From Spodoptera frugiperda (Eukaryota > Arthropoda > Insecta > Lepidoptera > Noctuidae), in the NCBI RefSeq assembly GCF_023101765.2, contig NC_064214.1:10174001-10238000 (forward strand): a DNA stretch of 64,000 nucleotides, read 5' to 3'. Position numbers and translations under genes: made by a program. The first letter of the stretch is position 1. The number at the start of each line of letters is the position of its first letter. Under the pieces are notes generated by a model that was not told where the DNA came from, did no database searches, and saw only the letters and a list, made by a program, of their open reading frames with translations. This document shows, piece by piece, positions 1 to 10,700 of this stretch.

Positions 1-417
1 TGTGACCGCGTTTCGGTTTATCTCGCATTTTCTCGACTAGATAATGAAAGTTAAGAATGATAGATATGCAACAGACAAGTAGTTAGGTAGCAGTAGATAG
101 ATAGCTATAATATATTGTTGTAGATACCTACTACAAAATAGGAAATATAATGAAAAGCTAAATACTATTAGGAGGTTCTTTCTGTTTTTCATTTACATAC
201 TATATACATACTTATATTCAAATTGGGTCTTTTCATATTTTATGGTAAGTAGCCTTTCAGCTAAAGACCTTTTCGAAAAACTAAAAGTAGCTAACAATAT
301 TTGACGCCTCAAAACCAAACGGTTGTTTGAGATTGACGCTGACCCTTTTATATTATGGAACTTTTTCAAAAATATGTTGCTCTATACTTGCACTCGGATT
401 TAGTTTTATATCGTAGG

Positions 418-540
418 TGTGTTTTTAGAAACGTACACATCACATCTAGGTTTAAAACCACACCCCACAGAACCACAATTCTCCCGTGCAGGAATCGAAC
501 CCACGACACGTTGCGTAACAGCCACTGCGCCGGCTGAGCA
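418..540 (-). mobile_element. tRNA-derived SINE fragment, family H
   Basis: Minus strand shows GGCGCAGTGGCTG (A-box like) and GGGTTCGATTCCTGC (B box), then a tail shared with other copies in this window. Confidence 0.65.
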
Positions 541-756
541 ATAAGAATCAAAAATCGTGTTTTTTAAGTTGACATGTTTTGCGTGATGATGATGATTAAG
601 AGTAGGTGGCATTTTTCAGCACGGAGTCTAGAATTGTGCCCAGTATAAGGCAATAGACTCACCCCCTATTACATGGGACTTATAACACAAATGGTGAAAA
701 GTGGGTGTACATTGTATAGCGGCCTTATGTGTCGTAATGTGCATATCTGCCTAGCT

Positions 757-986
757 GGGTGGTTTTCCGAAAAACTTTAACTTTTATTTAACAAATCATT
801 AATCTCCTGCGTTATTAAGCATCGTGGTAGCTTATTATCATCCTTATTTTTATTGTATTGGTTGAGAGCAGTGTCACAGCTTATTTTATTGAAACCAAAT
901 TTTGTGTTTCAATCGGCAAAATTGTTAACTTTTGGTTGAGGATAATGACGCCGTTAACATTTTGTGATTTTTTCGGAAAACCACCC
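757..986. mobile_element. MITE with 18-bp terminal inverted repeats
   Basis: Starts GGGTGGTTTTCCGAAAAA and ends with its perfect reverse complement; 230 bp, no coding potential. Confidence 0.75.
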
Positions 987-1347
987 CTCTGATAAATGGC
1001 ATGCCGGTGCAGTAACTTAGGTAGGTAGGTAGATAGGTACTATTACAAATATTATATATTATAGGAAAACAGGGAAAAAGAAATAAAACTCGCAATATAT
1101 TGTGAAAGCACCAGTCAATAAATTTTATTCACTAAAATTCCCTTAGTATACAATTCTGATATTTGTGATTTGGATGACGTGGTCTAGTATACTACAGTGC
1201 TGGTATATAGCTGGTAACTTGCTTTACTCAGACATTCATCAACTCGGAAAGAAAATGTCGAAAAATACGACATTTTGTGACGTAGATTTTGTTGACGTTC
1301 CGACTTTTTTGACATTAGTAATGTATTGTATGTAGCGACTATTATAG

Positions 1348-1656
1348 AATAGGGTAGATGACTATTTTTTATTTTAATGTCCGTCTTGTAGATCATTTTA
1401 AAACATTAGACACGTATTATTTATTTTCTTACGCAAACAAATACTTTCGAAGATATATTGATTTGAAATATCGTGTGACGTCACTTCTATGTACATTTTA
1501 TACGTAGAAATGACGTATTTGCTTAACTTTGATTCGTTTTATCTAAGTTTTGTTATCTTATATGACAAAATAAAAAATACGTGTCTAATATTTTTCATTA
1601 CCTAACTGACGGACTAAATAGATTTTTAATTTTCATACACCGTCATCATCCCTATT
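1348..1656. mobile_element. MITE family E, copy 1
   Basis: Ends AATAGGGTAGATGAC and GTCATCATCCCTATT, imperfect inverted repeats. The inner part, with a GTGACGTCACTTCTA hairpin, recurs at 20493, 36893 and 56623. Confidence 0.75.
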
Positions 1657-3080
1657 GTATATGTATGTATGTATGTCAAAATTAGTGTTTTTTATTACTT
1701 CTTGTGAAGTATCGATATTGATAAATGTCTCAGTACAAATTGCAACATTAATTTTATTAATGAAACCTAAGATCTGTTTCATTGCTTTCAAAAATAATCA
1801 AACTAAAATACTTCGTCAGTTTCCAAATTACTTACAGCATATCCTAGTAACAAAACAGATCTTATGCCTTTAGCGATAAGAACCAGTTTCGCATGTTTCA
1901 TCTACGACACATGTACATTTATGAAATTAAATACAAATTAAGTATCTAGTACTTAGAAAGTAAACACACGAGATTTTTAAAACGGAAACATTTATACTTC
2001 ATCTAAAATTATGTTAGACAATTTAACCAACTTAAAACTGCAGTTAGATCAAGCGATTTTGATCTTTAATACGCTTATCATAAGACTATAAGCATCTGCA
2101 TCAATTGCAAATACATTTTTGCATTGTTAATTCAACTCTTATGTCTGATGAATAGAGTTCAGAATAGCTCGTTAAAATGTCTACCATCATCTTAAATGAA
2201 GTGTAGTTTTTATTATAGTAAGTTCTTAAATCTAATTATAATTTCTTATTTTAACAATTAGAATGAGAAAGCGGTTTACCGATGATCCAAGCAATGACTA
2301 TTTACAGTTTTTTTTAATAATTTGGAATGTTATAAGTATGGAGTTACTTATAATAAAGGGATATTGACGTCTACATACGTTTAAATCCACAACTACAATG
2401 AATATTAGTAAATACAATAGCGTTGGTTCCAATATCCACACAGAATAACTGTACATACATATATTATGGAAAATAAATTATAATTCGTATATTGTCCACT
2501 ACTAATTTTCTGACACAAATTACATTATCGATGAATAAACAATTACATCTGCTACGATTTCAAAAAATACGTTGACATATTATGACATGAAATTAAGAAC
2601 AGCGCCATCTATCGTGACACAGCGACACTATGAAATTACGACAGTTTTGAAGCTTCGTTCTGAGCTTTACACATACCTAAACAACTATTAAAGTAACTTT
2701 AGGTATAAAATAGATTTATTTTTCTAACCTAAAAACTATACATGTTATGTTCTAGTTGATCAATGAGTATTTTTTTTTCGAATCCTGCGCATGCTGACTG
2801 CTGTGTAAATGAGTTAAACTGACAGTTTCTACAGTTACTGTACTTTTATTGTAGGTATTTATTTAGGATGTACCTAGATACCTAATGAAAGAAACTAGTG
2901 ACTAGGTACCAAAGTTTTAGAATTACAGATTTGTCTGTAGATATTTTTGAATAATTTTGATCAATAACATTTATCCAGAATGTGATGAGAGCTAAATTGG
3001 AAATTAAATACGACTATGCTAATTAATAGCTTGTTAGGGTTTAGCAAAGGTTTGCTGGTACACCTATTAAATAAAACTAT

Positions 3081-3195
3081 TGCTATCTCTCACTAACATT
3101 GGTTACTAGAAAGAGACAGGTTGATTTTTTGAACTGTCAAATTTGACAGGTCTGAAGTCGGCCATCTTTCTTTTTACCGTTAGTAAGAGATAGCA
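3081..3195. mobile_element. Short MITE with 17-bp inverted ends
   Basis: Ends TGCTATCTCTCACTAAC and GTTAGTAAGAGATAGCA (one mismatch). Its centre holds the perfect palindrome CTGTCAAATTTGACAG. Confidence 0.7.
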
Positions 3196-3468
3196 TTAGT
3201 TAACGTTTAGGAGCATGGGATTCAGGGTCGTAAAGCTAAATCCATAAGGTATGAGTTCCAATACATCAAGTGTTCTTATAATTAGATATGTAGATAATAA
3301 GAAGATATTGAAACGGGAGTTTTTAATTTTTTAAACTGTCGAGTTCTTCATAATTTTCTGTACAATTTTGAGCATTCTGCTTAGGACAGACTATTTTATG
3401 ATGATAGTTTTTAAAATGTTATATTTGGAACTTCCCTCCCGTTTCAAAACGTTTAATCTACATTCAGT

Positions 3469-3622
3469 CCCCTTAGTATGAGTTTGCTTTACGTTTAAAG
3501 TAATCGAAACGAGAGCATGTTCGGCGCTCTGATTGGTTGGTTCATTCGAGCCGGCCAATCAATGCGCCGAACGCGCTCTCGTTTCGTTTTCGTTCAACGT
3601 AAAGCAAACTCGTACTAAGGGT
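3469..3622. mobile_element. Fold-back MITE, almost wholly palindromic
   Basis: CCCTTAGTATGAGTTTGC... mirrors ...GCAAACTCGTACTAAGGG. The inner arms AACGAGAGC...GCTCTCGTT and the CCAATCA/TGATTGG motifs also pair. A partial arm recurs at about 31847-31872. Confidence 0.8.
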
Positions 3623-4487
3623 ACAGATAAACATGAATTTACGTTTATTATAATCCGTCAGTTACTTGGGAAGGGGGATGGGATGCTGTGCGCTTACAAA
3701 CAAACAAATATACAAATATTCCACGCGAATAAATTCCAAATAATTTCTTCTATCTAATATACAATATCATTTTTTTTTTAGTTTACAAATTAAGTCTAAA
3801 TAAAACGCTTGGAAACCACCACTGGACTTTGGCTTGGCCGTTATTTCTATAAACTGTGCAAGAATAATAAGTGAAACTACGTCTTAATACTGAAACACTA
3901 CACACATTTTAAAAATACCAAACAAGACATTACTTCATAGCTCAGTTGTAATTTCCATATTGTTCAAAATTTACGTCTTACTTCAGGGAATGTGGAATAT
4001 GCCTTTGCATAAAATTTTGGGCAGCGTTTCAGTATTTAGACGTTAATCAAACCGAATATATCTGTCCGATATTTTAAAAGTAAAACTCATACGATTGTAT
4101 AATAAGTTACGCATTTTAGGCAATTCAAATGTTGTAGGGTTAGAGGGATGGGGAAACGTGATGACTGCACTTGGAACCTGATCATGTAGCCATTAGGACC
4201 TTTTCTTAGAAGTTGTCGCCACTTTTTTGCTCATATTTCATTATTATGATCATCATCCATCATACTTCATTAGGAATTATTTTGGGCAGTTCCCCAAAAC
4301 ATCTTGCTTCATTTTCAACATCATGGTGTTCTTACACGATGATTACTTCTTCAGAGATATCCTAGACAATTATATGTTTGGAGATCTCCCCTACGATGTA
4401 TGAATAGGAGCTACCTACCAAAGATTAGGAGATGTTTTTAGCGAACCAGGGGCCTTAGTCTGCTATTACAATTGTGTCAGAATGGTC

Positions 4488-4562
4488 GATCACTGAGCAG
4501 TGCAAGAGGGACGGAGCTATGTAGGTTGTATAGCTCCATCCCTCTCGCACTGCTCAGTGATC
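4488..4562 (-). repeat. 75-nt near-perfect hairpin in the Syt4 3' UTR
   Basis: Left arm GATCACTGAGCAGTGC... and right arm ...GCACTGCTCAGTGATC pair over about 36 bases with a tiny loop. The two internal mismatches are A.C and C.A on the plus strand but G.U wobbles in the minus-strand (Syt4-sense) RNA. It lies 61 nt after the stop, with no poly(A) hexamer between. It could be a miniature fold-back transposon or a small-RNA precursor. Confidence 0.8.
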
Positions 4563-4622
4563 CCCAGTTTGTATGTAATTCCAGGGGCTACAAGATCAGG
4601 CGGTGCGAGCAGAGATGTGAGT

Positions 4623-4739
4623 TCACTCCTTGAGCTTGTGCCAGTCGGCGATCTGTCGTCGCGGCGCGGCCTGCACCTCGCGCCAGTGGTGCCGCGCGCT
4701 GCCCGCGCCCACCGCGCCCAGCTCCAGCCGACCGATCAC
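4623..4739 (-). CDS. Syt4: Syt4 coding exon 10 (last) with stop
   Basis: Encodes residues 401-438: VIGRLELG, a short GAGSARHHW stretch, then APRRQIADWHKLKE and TGA. The WHxL motif is the docking signal common to synaptotagmin C2B ends. Acceptor CCCAG at 4740-4741. The 3' UTR follows on the low-coordinate side. Confidence 0.95.
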   Translation of the reverse strand: MIGRLELGAVGAGSARHHWREVQAAPRRQIADWHKLKE

Positions 4740-7700
4740 CTGGGAGACAAATCTTGTTAGTACTCAAGTAAGTCATAAGTCTTTTGAAAGGTCTAATAAT
4801 ATCTATTATGTGCTTCACTCGTTTATTAAATACGTGGAGGATTATTAAGGACTAATTGCAATATGGCTTAATCCTAGGTAGTCCACAGCCCCATCTTAAA
4901 TTTCCACTTCTCTAATCTTCAAATCCTCCTTCAAAGGCCAGCAACGTTCTTGTAACCAGCTTCTATGAACCTGCGTCCATGGACTACCGTCCATGAGTAG
5001 CACCAATAACTTACCATCTGATGATCCATCTATTCGTTTACCTATCCCAAAAAAAAATTCGTAGTTGGGTCCGAATATCATCCCTATCCTAAAAAGGAAA
5101 CCTCATCTATTTTTAATCACCACATCTCATCAGCGTACCTCATTCTTAGTGACCCGGTCCCAGTCGAGCACGAGCAGCTCGAGGGAGACGTGGTCGAGGG
5201 TGGCGTTGGGCGCGGCCGGGACCTCGAACACGAACGACTCGTTGAACACCGGGTTCAGCGTCCGCTTCTTCACGTGGGTCTTCTTCTTGGCGATGCGCTG
5301 CCCGTTGTAAAGCAGGTACATTTTCACGTAGCTGTGGGAGAGATTGATGGTTAGACGCATGTTTTTGCTCACCCCATTCTCACACAAAGCGTATCGGAAG
5401 CTTATTGGGATATGTGTGTAGAAACAGGTATTGTATTTGTAAAAGATTTTAATATCATTATCATTGAGTCAAGCTTTGTCACAATACGCTTGCGATACGA
5501 CATTGTGTGCAAAGAGGTTTAGTCAATTTTATTGAGTTGTTAGTAATGTGTTACGATTGGAAATGCCCTCTAAAATGACTAACTACTGGACAAATGTGAC
5601 ATCTATCTTTATGTTAGGAAATAAGCGTGTTAGAGAAGGGGTCTTGAAAGGTTTTTAAAGGATTAAGGTAGCCACTAAAAGTAAGTTTTAGAGAACATTA
5701 ACACATTAAGCTGACAAAGAATTAGTTTGATTGTGAAGTGTAAGCTAATCAAAGGTAGAATAAAAATTTGGTTGCAGGAAAAGAGAGCATGCACTCGGAA
5801 GATAAGAACACTTCCACTTGTCCCAAAAGTTATGAGCATACACTGGCTCCAAACGTTGGCCTGAACGATGGCACCAATGCCACTCGTCCAACGTGTCTAG
5901 CTAGAAAATAAACACCCCAACATTGGGGCCAATGTTTTCTAGCTACACATATTGGACGAAAGGCGTTGGTACAATGTTGGGGCCAGCGTGTGGAGCGGGT
6001 GTGAGAGTGTTTGTATACGAACGGGTCAGCGAGTCCGGTGACGTCCATCTTGGGCAGGTTGCGCGCCTTGAGCAGCACGACGGTGAGGCGCGCGGCCGCC
6101 GGCTGCCAGCACAGCGACACCAACACCTCGCCGCGGCCCACGCTACGCATCTACGCAACACGACATCACACTCCGGCTTACTCTTACTGCACGCCAACTT
6201 TGCTCATATTCAGGGGGCCTACTCCGGTTCTCGAATCCGAAGTTTCGTTTAATCTTCGACCGTAGGCTTTATTGATTCACTAATAGAATTACTTAAAATA
6301 ACGTTTTATTTTTAATTTCATATCAAAACCTATTTATTTATTTCATTCATTTTTGTTCACGAAAGTTCGCAATAAATAGAAATGTAGTATGCAATCTGCG
6401 AAGTTTTTTCGTTCGTTCGTTGAATTAGAGTAGGCCCCCAGGTAAGGCGACTAATTCGAAAGAACTTCGTTCGGAATCTACCATAGTAATATTAGATTTA
6501 CTTATGTTTATTGAACCACCCAAATTTGAAAAGAGAGTATACTTTATTAGAGAAAATATGTATTTATCTATTTCCAAATATTTCTTTCGAAAGGTTTTGG
6601 GACTTCCCTATGATTACATTTTTAAACGAAACAATGCAAGTCCCTACACTCCCCATACTTATTTTGCTTCGCAAAAATGGGACTTAGTATATGGATATGG
6701 AACAATAAAAAAAATCCTCGATACTAAAAAGCTTGAGGTTTTTACAGGAATATGGATTAAAACTCGGAAAGACGGGACGTGGTGGTGAGCGTGGGACATC
6801 AAGGAATTGATCATGTTTGTCTAATGAAGCGTTCAATTAATGTTCCAAGGTACAGTACAAATTGTTGTACCTTCAGGCTGCGTGGTTGGATCTCACGGCA
6901 GAGGGCCATGGGCTCGCCACTCTGCAGCTGCAGGCTCGTCAGCGGGGCCACCACCTCGCCGATTATCTCATCGCGGGAATATCTGGAAATAAATGGTAAG
7001 CATATTAAATATAAGATGACTTATTGTGTGATTGTAATTTTGATAGACTTTTACCTATAAGCCTGATACTATCCAGTGAACTACAACCGATACGCGACAC
7101 GTGACGCGCAACACAATTCTGTAACATGATGTAACGTAACGAAACATTGTGTGGCCAGGCAACAATGTTGAGCCACCATGTGCTGCAACATGCCGCGCGT
7201 CAAATGTTGCCAAGTCGATATTACGAGTACGGCGTTATTTTAAAGTTTACTGACTCTTTCTTCGAATGAGTGCAAGCAGCAGTAGAGAAGTGAGCAAGCC
7301 TGGTTTTAAACACAGAGGAGATCTGTACTTATTCATTATGTTATAAACCGCTTTACAAACGAGGCAGCTTAAACAAAAATATATAATAGTAATTGGTTTA
7401 TTTCCAGACCTGTCAAAGCTGAGGACAACGAAGTGCAGGGTGATGAGCGAGATCTGGTGCTGGTAGATGCCGTAGAAGGTGAAGTCCTCGTCGTACACGG
7501 GGCAGCGGGTCTTGCGGACAACCCTGGAAGTAGTCACAAGTAGGTAATCAGTATGTCTGTATATGGAAGTAATTAACATTACTAAATTGTAAGTATTTCA
7601 GTACTGATTGATTGGGCTTTTTGGGTGTTACAGCCTTTGGGTTATTCTATTAGGAATTTGTATATTTAGCATCATTACGTACATAACCGGTGTATTCTGT

Positions 7701-10700
7701 TGACTTAGGTTAAAAATAAATGTAATGTAACATTAATCAATCAGTTGGTACCTACCGAATTTAGCACGTGACCTTCACAAAACATTGAAATTCTGAATCG
7801 ATACTAAATGAAAAATGTTTCATCTATACATATAATAAAATCGTAGAAAAGTGCTGTCTGTACATTGAAAATAAAAATAAAAAAAATAGCAGGGGTTATT
7901 GTTATGTCGATGTCGAACCCAAAAATGTAATTAACTTTTTTTTTGTCTGTTTGTCTGTTTGTCTGTTTGTCTGTTTGTCTGTTTGTCTGTTCGTCTGTGC
8001 GCGCTAATCTCAGAAACGGCTGATCCGAGTTGGATGCGGTTTTCACGAATATATTGTGGGATGCTTAAATTTACATTTAGTGTTTGTTTCATGTCAATCG
8101 GTTCATAAATAAAAAAGTTATGTCAAATTAAAGAATCACGTCGAACATTCTATGCTTATACCATTAATCTCCGCAACTATTTGACGGATTTGGTTGAAAT
8201 TTGGTACAGATATAGTTTAGAACCTTAGAAAGGACATAGATATATTTTTATTTCAAAAATCAAAAAATAAAAATAAGAAATAAATTATTTATAAATAATT
8301 CTATGTCGATCGTTACACGACTTCGATTCATGTTATTGTTTTAATTTATCGAAAAAAAGTAAATAAATAGTAAAAAGGTATGAAAAAAATAATATCAATA
8401 TAATAAAACATTTAGTACAAAGAAAATGCTCTAACGGAGTATAGATAATTCTATGTCGATCGTTACACGACTTCGGTTATGTTATTGTTTTAATTCATCG
8501 AAAAAAGTAAATAAATAGTAAAAAGGTATGAAAAAAATAATATCAATATAATTAAACTTTTAGTACAAAGAAAATGCCCGAACGGAGTATAAATAAATAA
8601 TCCAAGTTGTCTTTATCCTCGATAGATGGCGTTGGGATCGAAATAGATCGCGCTATGGTTTCGTTACATTCATTTGGTTGGGTAGCGGCCGAGCGCTTCG
8701 GTACTATCGTAGAAAAAGTGTATTGTCTGTAGTGGTCCTGCTGTTTCGTATATTCTAAATTGGTTTCGTTGTATTTGTCAATTAATAAGTTTATTTGTTG
8801 GGTTTTCCTGGTTTTTTGGTTAAACTATTTAACGTAGGTTTAGTTTGATATCGATTATTAGTAGTTACTGTAGTTAGTTTTTTTAATAAAATTGTAAGTC
8901 TAATTTTTTTTTAATTAGATTTAAGTCGTTTCTTTTAAATTATTTAGTTTAAGCTTGGTTATTATAGCATAGAGGATAGGTTGTAATATAGTTTCTTTTT
9001 TAATTGTTATAAATTCGTAATTCGTAGCTTTCTTTAGTTTTAAGTTACTTTAAGTCCGTTTTTAAACTATTTTTTCAATGCCCTAAGTGAGTATACATCT
9101 ATTAAATTCAAACGCAGAGCTCATTATGTTGATTTTTGAAGAGTTCCCTGGAATATCTTCCACATCTCATTTTTGAAGAGATCCCGCGAGATCGGGAACT
9201 ATGTGGTTAAAACCAAAAATTTGCCGGAAGTCACTATTCCACGCGAACGAAGTCGCGGGCAAAAGCTAGTTGCAAATAAATTCCTTTGTACAGGTACTGA
9301 ATTAATTTTGTGAGGTTTAGACAGTTTTTATTCGACTTTTAAATTGAATTCCTTTCTCCATTGAACATAATTACGGTTTATTCACGTATTATTAATGGAG
9401 AAAAGCTCTACTAGTTTCGAGTCACAGAGGGACTCTTCATTATAAGCAGCGTGTGCCACGTCAAAAACCGTTGTAAGTTGTGATGTCTCACGATATTTAT
9501 TATAAAACATTAATTGTGTTCGATTTGATATTAAGTCCTAAAAACCTTTCACTTTTCAGTCACAATTCAACTTTGTTTGAAGATCCACCTAGAAGCCTCT
9601 AACCACCTCTATGCAACATGGTACTGACCTGGTCTTGACCTTATGCTGTTTGTCAGGCAGCAGCTGCAGCTTGACGTACGGATCAGGTCCGGCAGGCTCG
9701 CGGCCAGGCAGGTTCTGGCAGGAGACCACAGACACCACCAGCGCGTTCTTCTCCGTCTCATAGCTGTGGAAGTGAAGAAGATGAGATAATATTCGATGTT
9801 TTGGGTATTTCGTATGTTTGGAGTGACGTGCCTTTTTTGCGGGGGAAACCTTCAAAAGGCGCCTAGTTTTCTGGGGATAAAAGACTAGGGAGTGTGGAAT
9901 TTTTACCTCACTAAAACCCTCAGCGCCTGTAAGGGGCACCGGGTCCTCTAATAGACCTGCTTCGGAGCCCCCACGATGCAACGCCTATTACGGCACATCC
10001 CTAAGGAGACGCGTATTGGAGTGACGTGCCTAAGGTTTGAAAAACTTATTTAACATCTACTAAGTATGTGATGTAAACTGTGTGAATAAAATCTTTTTTG
10101 TTTACGTAGCTATGTAACTTATTATTTATTGATTACATATAGCAATAGGTTTCGTTCCATATACCATACAGCATAATAATTAAACATGATTAAAGAAGTA
10201 ATAATCTATCTTGATACCTTAACTTTTCACAAATAAAAAATTAAATTACATACGAGAATCTAACATATTCTAAAACCATACAAATCAATAAGTTTTATCA
10301 AAAACAGAAACAATATTCAAATCATTTACCGATTTACACAATAACATCTGCGACGTAACACATAGTTATCAATACATAATCATCAGTAAAACGAACGAAG
10401 TACACAAATATTATGTACATACTTTATATACAAAATATATTAGTAAATACTTCGAAATATCGGTTGGTCGGTTATCGATTACCGTTGGTCGTGTGCCGAG
10501 GCAATAACCTCACGTTGTGCGTTCAAACCCGGTACATAAACTAGGTCATATCAGACGGGATACTAGGCCGAAGTACATAAGTACTATCTAGACTACCTAT
10601 CAAGGATATCCTATATAGAGAGAGTCTTTTGTGTGAGGATCTAGTACATGGTGTTTACAATAGTCTTATAGGTGAAGGTAAAATAAACCTTTTACTAAAA

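Larger units (their letters stand above)
1..4622. other. Downstream flank of Syt4, no gene seen
   Basis: Holds the Syt4 3' UTR at the high end, then intergenic DNA with MITEs and one SINE listed separately. A minus-strand AATAAA lies at 3649-3644 and could end a UTR of about 1 kb. Stretches 1-417, 1657-3080 and 3623-4487 show AT-rich sequence with nothing I can name. Confidence 0.6.
7823..9269 (+). mobile_element. Helitron-like non-autonomous element, 1.45 kb
   Basis: Begins TCTATACATATAATAAAA after an A and ends CTAG before a T, with a hairpin CGCGAACGAAGTCGCG (9242-9257) just inside the 3' end. These are the marks of Helitrons. It has no Rep/helicase reading frame. It lies in Syt4 intron 5 and contains the tandem repeats listed next. 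Confidence 0.75.

Noticed and set aside
5923..6252. 109-codon plus-strand frame and overlapping frames
   Set aside because: Antisense shadows of the GC-rich Syt4 C2B exon.
6504..6788. 94-codon plus-strand frame in Syt4 intron 7
   Set aside because: AT-rich, Phe/Tyr/Lys-rich translation with no domain; no supporting splice or start signals.
7939..7998. CRISPR-like regular repeat
   Set aside because: An 8-base microsatellite without spacers, in eukaryotic DNA.
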